Positions 47,588-58,716 of a stretch of 64,000 nt of DNA are shown one piece after another. The stretch covers positions 247,703,666-247,767,665 of the forward strand of contig OY856188.1 in assembly GCA_963693315.1 (NCBI GenBank), given 5' to 3'. The translations under genes were made by a program, and so were the position numbers. Position 1 is the stretch's first letter. The number at the start of each line of letters is the position of its first letter. Source of the stretch: Diogma glabrata. Lineage: Eukaryota; Arthropoda; Insecta; Diptera; Cylindrotomidae. The notes under the pieces were generated by a model. That model was not told where the DNA came from, made no database searches, and saw nothing but the letters and a program-made list of their open reading frames with translations.

Positions 47588-49466
47588 ATGGCTGATTTTG
47601 ATTTGTTAGACTCTTGGAATCGACTCATGTTAGACGCCCCAAATTTCAACGCAGAATTTTTTAATCAAACAAATCATGGCAAAGTTAAATATTTGTGGGA
47701 AAAATTTAATAAATCAGGTTTATTTTCGTGTTACGAAAATTTTGTTCCAAAATCAAATAATGAGTCCCTAAAATACAGAAACATGGGTAATCAACATTTT
47801 TCGTTGGCTAATAGAAATTGCTGGATAGCGTTGGAATTTTATAACAAAACCATATGTTATGCTGAAATAAACTCAATGAATTTGTCGCTGGGATACAGCA
47901 ATAGATCTGCAGTATGTTTTGAGTTAAAAGAATATGATGCCTGTTTGGAAAATATAAAACTTGCTAAAAATTCTTTTAATGGTGAACTTCCAACCAATTT
48001 ACAAGAAAAATTAAATAAACGAGAAGAAAATTGTTTGATTATGTTAAGCAAACTTATGATGAATATCAATGAAAATTCTGATGGCGCTGAAGCATTTATT
48101 CCACAAATGTCATATTCTCCACACAGTAAAGTGCCGTTTATAGCAGACTGCTTGGAACTGAAAAAAAATGAAGAATTTGGAAGATTTATCGTAACAAATC
48201 ATGATTTAAAAGTGGGTGATTGTATAGCAATTGAATCACCGACAAATATAGCTATCGAATCTGATTTCATATATTCCCGATGCTCTTATTGTGCGAGAGA
48301 AAACTATTTTTCATTAATTCCGTGTACAAAATGCACAGGAGCAATGTTTTGTAATAACGATTGTTATACAAAAGCTTTTGAATTATTTCACAAATTCGAA
48401 TGTTCGGTAGTAGATGGGTTAAATAAACTCACTAATGTTGACAGATGTTGTATACGGATTGTGCTTGAGTTATTCAGCAACATTGAAGAGTTAGACAACA
48501 TTAAACTTTTTTTAACCAAAAATGATGATGAACAGTTGAATATATTCAATTCTGATTTTGTTAACAACAACACAATATCTTTAAAGTATAAATTGATGCA
48601 TGGCTTAGAAACACACGAAAATAAAAAGGCGTATTATAATTTTTTATTTCTTTGGGCTTCGGCTGTTAATTTGTATGACATTTTAAAAACCAATTTCTAT
48701 TTAAAGGAATTCTTCGCTAAAGATAGATTATATGAAGAGTTATTTTTAGAAGTACTAGTACGGCAGTTACAAATAGCACCTTTACATTTTTGTCTTTTGC
48801 GTTCATATTTATTTAAAACACCAATAAACAAAATGATTCACTTACAAAAATTATTGAAAAATTTAAATACCATTGGAAAGATTGACTACGGCATTGGTTA
48901 TTATCCATTTTTGAGTATTCTTAATCATAGTTGCTCACCGAATGTTACATTGATATGTAAAGAAAATAATGATCAATGTTTATACGTACTTCGTAACATT
49001 GCAAAGGGAGAACAGCTATTCATATCATATGTGTAAGTAAATAATCTTAAAACTTTCAGTAACTTCTAGCTATGCATGCAGTCGAAAATTAGTGGAGTAA
49101 ATGTTTCTATATATTTTTAATTTTAGGCCTCCTCATTTAAAAATGGCAAAAACTCAAAGACAGATGTTATTAAAAGAACGGTTTTTCTTTGATTGCAAGT
49201 GTGAAGGTTGTACGTTAGACTACCCAATGCATGATAAGCTTATCGCTAAAGAGAATTTGGCGTTTTCCCATCCAGACGACATATATCTAGAATTGGAGAA
49301 TAACGATAAAAGGTTTGCGAAAAAAATATTATATGAGTGCATCAATTATTTAAGAAAGAATGTCAAATTTTATCCAGCTATGCAAGTTGTAAAGGCACAA
49401 ACGTGTTTGCAAAATTGTTTATATTTTCTTTTTGAGTCACGCAGTGAAACTCATAGTTCTAATTAA
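47588..49466 (+). CDS. SMYD4: SMYD4-like TPR/MYND/SET-domain protein
   Basis: Coding exons 47,588-49,032 and 49,127-49,466 are joined by a 94-bp GT-AG intron and give 594 residues. The N-terminal half has tetratricopeptide-like helices (about residues 57-125). The SET domain is split, as in all SMYD proteins, by a MYND zinc finger (Cys232 to Cys272, with CSYC, CTKC and HKFEC elements). Catalytic-core motifs are NHSCSPNV at 446-453 and GEQLFISY ending at Tyr481. The post-SET zinc cluster is CKCEGC at 505-510, coded by exon 2. SMYD4 members are lysine methyltransferase-like and some repress transcription or act in muscle. Which insect SMYD4 paralogue this is cannot be told. The C-terminal TPR tail is short. 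All key SET residues are present, so it is probably active. AATAAA overlaps the stop region. Confidence 0.92.
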
Positions 49467-50384
49467 ATAAAAAATTGGAATCGATTAAATGAAATTTATA
49501 TAACAATGAATTACAAATAAAAATTGTTTTTTTTCTGTTAGTTTAAAATAAGTTTTTGTAATGTAAAATACGTTATTGAAATCTTGACCAACGTTTATAC
49601 GTTTTCAACAAAAGTGAAAACAACTGATTTTAAACGATAATAGTGCTAGTGCAACATTAGGGTGACCATTTTCTAAGTGAAATCAGTACAAAATTTTAAG
49701 AGTTAAAATATGTACTATCCTTAGTCTCACCTAACCTATGTCTCTTCTAAGTCGAAAGGTAAATGTGTAAAACGAAGTAGATAAATCTGGTTTTCATATT
49801 TTTAGTAGTTTTAAGGAAATTATGTTGAGATCAACACCAGTAGTTTGTAAAATACAACTTTCCGCCACGATTTCTTAAAACACAGGGCTTTGATATATAT
49901 TTTCCGTGGGTAGCTGCCACAATTTAAAAATAAAAGTATTTTTTTCAAGTAATTTTTATTCCAAGTTCATACCAAACGATGACTCGTATAGTTTTATTTC
50001 CGTATTTAAATTGGAAGTTAAATTGAAATTTAACAATTTTCTTAAAAATCAGTACTTTCAGTACATAATTTTAGAAATTCAGTACGAATGGTGACTCTAT
50101 GCAACATGTATAGCTTCCTTTTTCTATAATAGCAGATGAAAAGTCTATTTTCCAGCAGGCTTAATTCCCTGTAAAAATGGTTATTTTCCTTTAGTGTAAA
50201 ATCGTTTACGCTAAATAACATATGGTAGTTGATAATTGCTATGGTATTTCAATATAATTTTACAAAATTTTTAAAACAAAGCAACGATGAAAAAATAGAA
50301 TATAAATTTTATTATGTCGACTTCTAATTTAAAATTTACAATAAATATCATTCAAATATTTATTATTTCCAGACTATTTTTAGG
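49467..50384. other. Intergenic downstream of the SMYD4-like gene
   Basis: It contains the probable 3' UTR and an AATAAA near 49,516. No gene is recognised. Confidence 0.5.
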
Positions 50385-50640
50385 TCCAGACTTAATCGTT
50401 TCAGAACAACACATGGCCGATGTAATTACCTGATTAACAAGTGGGACTTATATCCCTCACCTTTATGTATGTGTGGTTATTCAACAACGAACCACATAGT
50501 GAATGAGTGCCTCTTACTCAAATTCAATGGTGGTATAATCAAGTTAAATGAGGTTCCTGTAGAAGGCGTTAATTATTTGAGAGATTTGGTTGTGGACTTG
50601 TGATTTTGTAAACATTTTTTTGTTTCTTTTCTTTAAATCA
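50385..50640 (+). pseudogene. LINE ORF2 C-terminal relic
   Basis: The plus strand reads LNRFRTTHGRCNYLINKWDL, then a CMCGYSTTNHIVNEC block, ending near 50,600 with a stop. This is the same type of non-LTR retrotransposon C terminus as at 17,554-18,005. A T-rich and AT-rich stretch follows. Strongly 5'-truncated. Confidence 0.7.
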
Positions 50641-51220
50641 TACGATTAAATAAAAACGCCTCTCGTAAACAAATTTTCACTTACGAAAAAGTAAGCTGTG
50701 TGAACTTGGAACCCGAACATTAGGGAAAAAAAAAAAAATATTTTTGGAAAATACAAACGACGTATAGTCGTGGGGAATTTTAGACAAATAGGACGCAGCA
50801 AGAGATAAAAGATGCAACAAAAAGTAAAACAGATATGTATTATTTATTTTGGGATAAATTTGTTTTCAAAACAATTATATATGTTAAATTTCTACTTCTA
50901 GTTCGTACCATTTGTTTGTTGTGATATTTGTTTACATAGGCGTCGTTATTTTTATTATAATTATGTTTAATTATCAAAATTTTGTTATATTTCCTACAAA
51001 ATCATTAATATTTCTACTAGTTTTTGGGTTTCTATTATAATTGGTTGAATTTCAATAGTAATTTATTAGTTTTATGCGTTTTTTTTTTACCATTTCAATG
51101 GGACCCCAATAGTTTTTTTTAATATCTTAATCGAGAAACTGAATATTCCGCGCATGTGCAAATCAATATGCGCATAACAAACAAATTTCGTGTTCGCTGG
51201 CAAAAAAAAATTTACTATAC

Positions 51221-51990
51221 GATTGTAGTAAAGTTATTTGTTTGTAGTTGTAATAAATATCACTAAAATCTTTAAAACAGGTGAATCCCCTACACACAGT
51301 CTTAATTTTGATAAGCCAAGTATGCAAGAGTGTTCGAAATCGTTTGTAGATTTTTGTAGTAGTGATAAATATTGTTGGAAATTGTTTTCTCACTATACAG
51401 TAAAAACTAAAACAATGTACAACTGAGCAAAAATATGAAATATTCTTTTGATTTCAGAAACTATGATTGTAGTAAAATTTGTTTGTTTGTAGTTGTCGCT
51501 CAAATCTTTAAAACAGGTGAATTCACTACACAGTGATAATTTTGGTAATCCAAGTATACAAGATTGTTCGAAATAGTTAGGGCCGATTGTATGAATGCGG
51601 ATAGAAGATAAATCCTCGGATTAATCGTCGTTTATATATATACAAACGACGATTAATCCGAGGATTTATCTTCTATCCGCATTCATACAATCGGCCCTTA
51701 GTATTTTTTTGTAGTAATAATAAATATTTTTGGAAATTATTTATTGTAGCAAACAAAATTAAAATTTACAAATGAGCAAAAATATGAAATATACCTAAAA
51801 TATGCAATATAACCTACAAACGACGTACATGATTGTTGATTGTAGTAAAACTTGTTTGTTTTGAGTTGTAATAAAAATATCATTCAATCTTTAAAACAGG
51901 TGAATCATCTACACACAGTGATAATTTTGATAATCCAAGTATACAAGATTGTTCGAAATCGTTTGTAGTTTTTTGGAGTAGTGGTAGCCG
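51221..51990. repeat. Tandem repeat, about 250-bp unit, three copies
   Basis: Units start at GATTGTAGTAAA near 51,221, 51,465 and 51,838. Each contains ATCTTTAAAACAGGTGAAT and CAAGATTGTTCGAAAT. Spacing is 244 bp, and then 252 bp once the 118-bp palindromic MITE and its 3-bp duplication are removed from unit 2. Confidence 0.8.
51580..51697. mobile_element. 118-bp near-perfect palindromic MITE
   Basis: Two 54-bp arms are perfect inverted copies (outer end GGGCCGATTGTATGAATGCG) around a 10-base AT loop. TTA lies on both sides (51,577-51,579 and 51,698-51,700). The GGGCC end with a TTA duplication fits PIF/Harbinger-type MITEs. The perfect arms imply recent insertion or active mobilisation. Confidence 0.88.
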
Positions 51991-52019
51991 AACGTTGTAA
52001 ACATAAATTTGCCCTGCTT

Positions 52020-53060
52020 AAACTATCCTATTAAAAACAAAGTTCAATGGGAAGATTGCATCGGAAATTTCCTATAAAATCCTATTAAATAATTTGTTTT
52101 CCTTTTGAAATCGATTGAATCCTATTCAATTGTCAATTCAATCCTATTCAATACATATACATACAATGAATCCTTTTAATTGAAATGAAAACATTTTTAT
52201 AGGATTATAAATTCTTCAATGGGAATGAATTTTCTGCGACCGTCAAAGTTTTTATTAAATAATAAAGAATCCTATTTGACTTTATAATAGGAATAAACAC
52301 ATTTTAAAAGGAGTTTTGTAGTCTTAGAATTTCATATGGAATCCTTTTCGATTCTTAATAGGATTTACTATGTTTTAATAGGAATTTCTAAGGTCGTCAA
52401 ATTTTCTATATAATCAATTAAAATAAAATAAACATATACAAGCTTAATCACTATAATTATAGTCTTTCAGCCGAGAGGCGATAACTAAAACGCATAAAAC
52501 GATTTTAACTATATATTGCTAAAATGGATACTACTCTAATGAATTTTAACCAGACATAGGAAAAATTTCAGTTGTATTTGCCTGTAAGAATTATCCATTT
52601 CCTATTGAAACTATTTCAATGTCTTCCCATAAAACTATATAGAATCCTATTGAAAAATACTGTCGTGAAATTATAATTTTAAAGTCGTATATGTTCCTGT
52701 AGAAATTATACACTGTAAAACTTTTAATCCTGTTGGGAAGTTTTGTCGTAACAAAACAATTTTCAAGTTTTATTTTCGTTTAGAGATTATCCGCATTTCC
52801 CATTAAAACTGTTTCAATGTCTTCCTTTGAAGAAAACTGTAAAGAATCCTATTAAGGATTCTTGTCATAAGAAAAAACAAGTTTTATTTTCCTTTTCAAT
52901 TACGTAAATTCCTATAAAAATGCTTCCAAAGGAACAATCTGATATTTAAAGGATTATGAGCTTAATTCCATTTTCCCATTGAATATGAGTCTTTCCTACC
53001 CAACATTTTTATGAAGTAAAGAATTTCTCGGTTGATCCCATGAAAATCGTACTTTTAGAG
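52020..53060. repeat. Tract rich in AATCCTATT / AATAGGATT
   Basis: At least 15 matches or near-matches of AATCCTATT or its complement are spread over 1 kb. A longer unit (TTTCAATGTCTTCC...AGAATCCTATT) recurs about 195 bp apart (52,610 and 52,810). No coding frame is present. It looks like a decayed satellite or an unknown element. Confidence 0.55.
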
Positions 53061-53116
53061 AAAATAGTTCTTAGGAAGATTACAAACTGGTGAGATTTTC
53101 TTTTGTTGCTATGTAG

Positions 53117-53850
53117 TTGGGACAAGATAAAATTAATGCCTACGCCACTGTCAAATATGTGACACCCATATGGCCTCTGCACATCTAACAGATTCGTATT
53201 TAATCAAGACATTCTTCATTTTAAGACAAAAAATCTTCCAGAAAATCCACTCGACGATGGTCACACATTCATCCACACTACATCACATCGAAAACCGTTA
53301 AAAGAGTTTGACGCCACATAAAAAATCTATGTACTATTATCTTATTTACTGTTGTGATGTTTTCCTGTTTTTTTGTTCTTACCAATTGATAAATAATATG
53401 TAAGCCGTTTCATACCGAACTATAGTTTTTTCAGGCAACAGATCTAAAGTTAAATTGTTGGTTCCTTCTTTTATATGAGGTGAAGTGCTAATTATATCAC
53501 TTTCATCACTGCTGCTCATTTTAAATTATTTTTATTTAAAAACAGATATAAACAAACTCTGTATAAATTTTAAATTTATTAATGGGTAATATTACTTATA
53601 TGGGGGTAATCCGGATCGGGTCGAGAGTGGTATCATTGGAAAGGTCTTGACGAGACAAGCTCAAACAGGTAAAAATTTGAAAACCGTTAAAAGAGTTTGA
53701 CGCCACATAAATCTATGTACTATTATCTTATTTACTGTTGTTGAAATATATGTACGCGACAAGATACATCATGTACTTTTCAGTCAACCTTATTCACACG
53801 TAAAGCCACTTATGATAAGAGAAAAAGATTTTTCAAGCCTATATATTAAT
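53117..53850. repeat. Duplicated segment, copy 2, split by an insert
   Basis: It matches 45,380-45,740 in two pieces, 53,117-53,354 and 53,679-53,815. The 62-bp stretch at the break (AAAACCGTTAAAAGAGTTTG to TTTACTGTTG) occurs on both sides of the insert (53,290-53,354 and 53,679-53,740). The 324-bp insert carries a Crypton-like first exon and an unrelated GC-richer piece (53,580-53,675). Confidence 0.7.
53376..53519 (-). pseudogene. Crypton-like recombinase N-terminal fragment, copy 1
   Basis: ATG at 53,519 opens a 47-codon frame beginning MSSSDESDIIS and leading into DLLPEKTIVRYETAYILFIN, then Trp and a stop. The LLPxKSxxRYExxYxxFxxW pattern is, from memory, the N-terminal (SAM-like) domain of arthropod Crypton-type tyrosine recombinases. 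Compared with the copy near 62 kb, a 2-base loss after the Trp codon creates the stop. The rest of the protein is missing. Confidence 0.5.
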
Positions 53851-53867
53851 AAATAGTATAAAGAGTT

Positions 53868-54120
53868 TGTCAGAATTGTTGTTTTAGACTGATTATGTTT
53901 TATGGATATCATTTGCTGTTTATTCAATAGATGGCAGCACTATTCAGTTTCATGTATTATCGTTGCTGTATTCATTATTGTTTATTGTAGTAAATAATCT
54001 GTCAAAAAGAGAAATAAAGAACATTGTTTTATTCATTACATTATTGGCTTATTATTACAAAATCTTGTTGTGCATTAAACATCAGAAGTTAATTACCCAT
54101 AATTCCACAAACATCCAATA
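53868..54120 (+). repeat. 5' LTR of the copia element
   Basis: Begins TGTCAGAATTG and ends CATCCAATA, the same as the 3' LTR. Confidence 0.95.
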
Positions 54121-54134
54121 GGTTATGGGACCAG
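54121..54134 (+). promoter_or_regulatory. Primer-binding site, initiator tRNA-Met internal type
   Basis: GGTTATGGGACCAG follows the LTR. It closely matches the copia primer site, known to pair with the anticodon-side half of initiator tRNA-Met rather than the 3' CCA end. One base differs from the form I recall for Drosophila copia. Confidence 0.7.
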
Positions 54135-54267
54135 GACAGTGTTTCGGGTAATATTTTCTGAAAAAGAAGTAAAGAAAAATTAAAAACATTAAGACACATT
54201 TTTGTGAGGTTATATCCAGCCGTGTGCGAAGTGAAAATTGTAACCGCAGAGCAAAATAGTTGAGAAA

Positions 54268-57200
54268 ATGGATTCAGAATTGTCCAGAGTAAGCAAATTA
54301 CAAGGAATTGACAACTGGAATCTATGGAAATTCCAGATCCAGATAATATTGAAGTCAATTGAAGCATGGGACATAGTAAATGGCACAAGAAAACAACCTG
54401 CACCCGTGGGCACAGAAGCGACGGCTGCTGAGAAAAAGGAAAATGCAGAAGCATTATGTAAATGGAATAAAACCGACGGAATGGCGCAAAAGGTAATCGT
54501 TACCACAATATCTGAGCAAACGATGATGCATATTTTGACATCAGAGAATTCTGAAGCAATGTGGAAAAAGCTAACGAATATATATGAACAAAAATCAGAA
54601 TCGACAATCCACATTTTACAACAAAAATGGTTTACATTGGCTAAAGATCCTTCACATGATATAGCAGCACATATCTCAAAAATTGAAGATATATCTAATA
54701 GGCTACAGGCAATGGGGGAGAAAATTGAAGATAAGGGAGTAATGACCAAAATTCTCCTAACTTTGCCACCAAATTTTGATCATTTCATCAGTGCCTGGGA
54801 ATCAACGGCTATCGCCGATAGAACGTTAGCCAACCTAACATCGAGATTAATAATTGAAGAGATGAGACAAAGTCAAAGAGGAGTAGAAGTCAATGCACTT
54901 GCTTCTAATGTAAGAGTAAACAGTAAGAATCGTTTTTCCGAGAATTATAATGGTAACAGAAATATTCGATATGTTAAGAATAAAGACGATGACCGAAAAA
55001 ACACAAAGAGAAAACATGGAAAATGTAATTTTTGTCATAAACCCGGACATTGGGCAGCAGAATGTTGGAACAATCCAGAAAGTAAACAATATAAACTTAA
55101 AAATTACAAAGTTTCTGGACAAGAGAAAGGTGAAGCTCTCATAAGCGAAGCATTTGCCTCTGTACAAAAGACAGCGAAAACTACAGTCGAGGCCTGGTAT
55201 ATGGACACTGGAGCGAGCGATCACATGACTCATAATCTAGAGTGGTTCATAAAATACACACCAATGAAAGAAGACATCAAAATAAAAATTGGAGACGGAG
55301 AAAGCATTTCAGGCAAAGGTCGAGGTAGCATCAACATTACAGCATTTGATGGAGAAAAATGGACAGAATGTCACCTTTTAAATGTACTCTACGTGCCCAA
55401 GCTGAAATACAATCTCTTTTCTGGCGGTGTGGCCTTGGATAAAAATTTAACTCTAGAAGCTGATAAAAGAATCTGTAAATTCAAAAAAGAAGGCAAAACC
55501 ATAGCAGTAGGTGAGAGACAAAATAAACTATTTGAAATGAAAATCAAGATAACGCCAATCGAAAATGTCAAAGAAAGTGTTGATGAGGATCAAGCATGTA
55601 TTGCTGAGAAAAGTTCTTTTCAAGAATGGCATCAAAAATTAGCTCATCAAAACTACACTCAAGTTAAAAATATTTTAAGAAATTATGACATAAATCCAAA
55701 AGGAGATGACAAAATAGTTTGTGAGCCTTGCGCATTGAGTAAAATCCATCGACTACCTTTTCCTCAGCAAAGCAGTACAAATACCAATCGTATTGGCCAA
55801 ATAATACACGCAGATGTGTGTGGACCTCTACCAGAAAAGTCGTTCACAGGAGCTAAGTATTTTCTTCTATTGAAGGATGATTACTCACATTATAGAACCG
55901 TATATTTCTTGGGTGCAAAATCAGATGTGCTGGAGTGTCTAAAAGACTATGTAAAGAAAACAGAAAAACATTGCCCCAGAGGAATAGAAATTTTTAGATC
56001 TGACAATGGCCTGGAATTTGTCAATCAAGAAGTCACAAAATTGATGAAAGAATATGGAATTTCTCACCAAAATTCAGTAGTCTACTGCCCTGAGCAAAAT
56101 GGAAAAATAGAACGAGAAAACAGAACTGTTGTAGAAGCTGCTCGAACAATGCTACATGCTGCACAATTTGAACTTAAATTCTGGGCAGAAGCAGTAAACA
56201 CTGCCGTTTATGTTTTGAACTGCACAGGAACCAGTAGCATTAAGAATCAATCACCATATGAAATTTGGTACAACAAGCGACCAAATATTCAGGAATTTCA
56301 TATATTTGGAGAGAAAGTTTACGTAAAGTTGCCTGAAAATAAAGTAAAGAAGCTAGACCTCAAAGGTGAAATAGGTTACTTTGTAGGCTACGGCGATACA
56401 GTAAAAGGTAACAGAATTTGGATTCCAGAGGAAGGCGATATTTTTGTCAGAAAACATATTATCTATACAGGAAAATTAATAGAGTCTACTGAAAGAGTTC
56501 AGAATCAAGCACTGTTGTATCTACCTGAGGAAGAAAATAAACAATTCAAAAATAGTCAGGCTGAAAGAAAAGATGACGAGCAAATTGAAGAAAATTTAGA
56601 AAATCTTGAGTTACCTAACCAATTATCTGGTTCAGAAGAAGAAAATGAGACATTTTGTACGCCAGAACCCGAAAGAAGTACAGGAATACAACTGAGAGAT
56701 CGATCCAAACTAAATAAACCTAAGAAATTAGAAGACTACGAAGTAAATTTAGATAATGTCTGTGATTATTGCATTGAAAACCCAGAAGAACCGCTGACTT
56801 TTCAACAAGCTGTAAACGGTACGAATGCACAAGAGTGGAAACAAGCAATGGAAGAGGAAATGAATTCCTTAAAAACCAGCAACGTGTGGGAGCTCGTTGA
56901 AGTACCAAAGAACTCAACCATAGTTGAAAATAAATGGGTTTATAAATTAAAAACTGATACGAATGGAACCATACAAAAATTTAGAGCCAGATTAGTAGCC
57001 AAAGGCTTCTCTCAGCGTGAAGGAATAGACTTCAACGAAACCTTTAGCCCTGTAGTAAGATTCGACTCCATCCGAATATTATTAACAGTGATTGTTCAAG
57101 AAAATTTAGTACTCAAACAGTTTGACGTAAAAACTGCCTTTTTAAATGGTGATATAGAAGAGGTTATATACATGAGGCAGCCAACAGGATTTAACGATGG

Positions 57201-58341
57201 TACAACAAGAGTATGTAAGCTACTAAAAAGTTTATATGGTTTACGTCAATCGTCTAGATGTTGGAACCAAAGAATAAAAGTTTTTCTAACAAACAATGGA
57301 CTCGAACAATCAAAAGCTGATCCCTGCATATACATTTTGATCAAAAATAATCTGATAATACTCCTAGTGAGCATCTACATAGATGATGGACTAGTAGCTG
57401 GAATCGACGAAGAGACTGTGAATGAATTCTTATGTGCACTTGAGAAAGAATTTGATATCACTACTGGAGATGCTGATACTTACCTTGGTTTACAGATTGA
57501 AAGACAAAACGATGGCTCTATTCTCTTACGTCAAAGTGCCTACACAAGAAAAATTATCAATAAATTTAATTTAGAGCAAGCAAATGCTCTTGCAATACCA
57601 GCCGATCCACATCAACAGTTGAATGCAAATTTAAATGATAATGAGAAGACTGAGTTAACAACTGCTCCCTATAGAGAAGCTGTGGGCAGCTTGTTATATT
57701 TATCAAAAGGGACGAGACCAGATATATCCTTTTCGGTTAGTATGGTTAGTCGATATATGGAAAAACCAACGAAATTGCATTGGAATGCAGTCAAGAGAAT
57801 TATGAAATACCTAAAAGGAACTGTTGATTATGGTTTGCACTTTAAGAAGAAGAAAACGTTATCTTTATTTGGCTACAGTGATGCAGATTTTGCAGGAGAT
57901 ATTGCAACACGCAAATCAACAACAGGATTTATAGTTGTTTGGAGTGGATGTGTTGTTAGCTGGAGTTCTCAAAAACAGTCTACAGTTGCCACCTCTACCA
58001 CTTATTCGGAATACATTGCAGCCTTTCAAACAGTCAAGGAAATAGTGTGGCTCTTAAAGTTAATTGGAGAGATCTATCCTTATCAAAATATTGCTACAAC
58101 TCTCCATATTGACAATCAAAGTACAATTGAATTAATTAAAAATCCTGTTCTTCACAAACGAAGTAAACATATTGACGTACAATATCACTACATCCGAGAA
58201 CAATATGAAAAGAAAGTTTTTCAACTGAAATACATCAACACCAAAGAACAGCCAGCAGATATCCTCACCAAACCCTTGGAAAGAAGAATCTTCGAAGTTC
58301 ATCGCAACAAAATATGCTCCAAACTTGAAGAGGATGCATAA
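54268..58341 (+). CDS. Copia Gag-Pol polyprotein
   Basis: An uninterrupted 1,357-residue frame. The Gag region (about residues 1-250) has the DNWNLWKFQIQ-type start typical of copia Gag. The CCHC knuckle is at Cys253-Cys266 and the aspartic protease at Asp313 (MDTGASDHM). The integrase has zinc ligands His455, His460, Cys485 and Cys488, and the triad Asp516, Asp579 and Glu615 (D,D-35-E). Reverse transcriptase carries YIDD at 1037-1040, and RNase H begins near the YSDADFAG motif at 1203. The order protease-integrase-RT-RNase H is diagnostic of Ty1/copia. The start is the first ATG after the leader, in good context. Minus-strand open frames over it are antisense shadows. Confidence 0.96.
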   Translation: MDSELSRVSKLQGIDNWNLWKFQIQIILKSIEAWDIVNGTRKQPAPVGTEATAAEKKENAEALCKWNKTDGMAQKVIVTTISEQTMMHILTSENSEAMWKKLTNIYEQKSESTIHILQQKWFTLAKDPSHDIAAHISKIEDISNRLQAMGEKIEDKGVMTKILLTLPPNFDHFISAWESTAIADRTLANLTSRLIIEEMRQSQRGVEVNALASNVRVNSKNRFSENYNGNRNIRYVKNKDDDRKNTKRKHGKCNFCHKPGHWAAECWNNPESKQYKLKNYKVSGQEKGEALISEAFASVQKTAKTTVEAWYMDTGASDHMTHNLEWFIKYTPMKEDIKIKIGDGESISGKGRGSINITAFDGEKWTECHLLNVLYVPKLKYNLFSGGVALDKNLTLEADKRICKFKKEGKTIAVGERQNKLFEMKIKITPIENVKESVDEDQACIAEKSSFQEWHQKLAHQNYTQVKNILRNYDINPKGDDKIVCEPCALSKIHRLPFPQQSSTNTNRIGQIIHADVCGPLPEKSFTGAKYFLLLKDDYSHYRTVYFLGAKSDVLECLKDYVKKTEKHCPRGIEIFRSDNGLEFVNQEVTKLMKEYGISHQNSVVYCPEQNGKIERENRTVVEAARTMLHAAQFELKFWAEAVNTAVYVLNCTGTSSIKNQSPYEIWYNKRPNIQEFHIFGEKVYVKLPENKVKKLDLKGEIGYFVGYGDTVKGNRIWIPEEGDIFVRKHIIYTGKLIESTERVQNQALLYLPEEENKQFKNSQAERKDDEQIEENLENLELPNQLSGSEEENETFCTPEPERSTGIQLRDRSKLNKPKKLEDYEVNLDNVCDYCIENPEEPLTFQQAVNGTNAQEWKQAMEEEMNSLKTSNVWELVEVPKNSTIVENKWVYKLKTDTNGTIQKFRARLVAKGFSQREGIDFNETFSPVVRFDSIRILLTVIVQENLVLKQFDVKTAFLNGDIEEVIYMRQPTGFNDGTTRVCKLLKSLYGLRQSSRCWNQRIKVFLTNNGLEQSKADPCIYILIKNNLIILLVSIYIDDGLVAGIDEETVNEFLCALEKEFDITTGDADTYLGLQIERQNDGSILLRQSAYTRKIINKFNLEQANALAIPADPHQQLNANLNDNEKTELTTAPYREAVGSLLYLSKGTRPDISFSVSMVSRYMEKPTKLHWNAVKRIMKYLKGTVDYGLHFKKKKTLSLFGYSDADFAGDIATRKSTTGFIVVWSGCVVSWSSQKQSTVATSTTYSEYIAAFQTVKEIVWLLKLIGEIYPYQNIATTLHIDNQSTIELIKNPVLHKRSKHIDVQYHYIREQYEKKVFQLKYINTKEQPADILTKPLERRIFEVHRNKICSKLEEDA

Positions 58342-58409
58342 CTTATTAAATACTGTACCTTTGTTTGTTCGATTTTGAGTAATTTTGATATTCCAGAAAA
58401 CAGTGGGAG

Positions 58410-58662
58410 TGTCAGAATTGTTGTTTTAGACTGATTATGTTTTATGGATATCATTTGCTGTTTATTCAATAGATGGCAGCACTATTCAGTTTCATGTATT
58501 ATCGTTGCTGTATTCATTATTGTTTATTGTAGTAAATAATCTGTCAAAAAGAGAAATAAAGAACATTGTTTTATTCATTACATTATTGGCTTATTATTAC
58601 AAAATCTTGTTGTGCATTAAACATCAGAAGTTAATTACCCATAATTCCACAAACATCCAATA
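58410..58662 (+). repeat. 3' LTR of the copia element
   Basis: By eye the same as 53,868-54,120. Confidence 0.95.
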
Positions 58663-58716
58663 GAGTTGACGTTATCTGTGCGAACACTCATAATCTCATG
58701 CTTGAGATAATGAATT

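Larger units (their letters stand above)
53868..58662 (+). mobile_element. Ty1/copia LTR retrotransposon, intact-looking
   Basis: This is a 4,795-bp element. The 253-bp LTRs (53,868-54,120 and 58,410-58,662) look identical, and the 5-bp duplication GAGTT lies at 53,863-53,867 and 58,663-58,667. One Gag-Pol frame (54,268-58,341) is present. The primer site directly follows the 5' LTR, and a polypurine AGTGGGAG directly precedes the 3' LTR. Identical LTRs and an open frame point to a young, possibly mobile copy. A second copy lies inverted at 62,919 and beyond. Confidence 0.96.

Noticed and set aside
54210..54749. 179-codon minus-strand open frame and its neighbours (54,089-54,454, 54,847-55,233)
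   Set aside because: Antisense to copia Gag-Pol, with no recognisable protein features.
53868..58662. Treating the LTR elements as infectious retroviruses
   Set aside because: Neither the copia nor the gypsy element has an env-like frame; both have the normal layout of intracellular retrotransposons.
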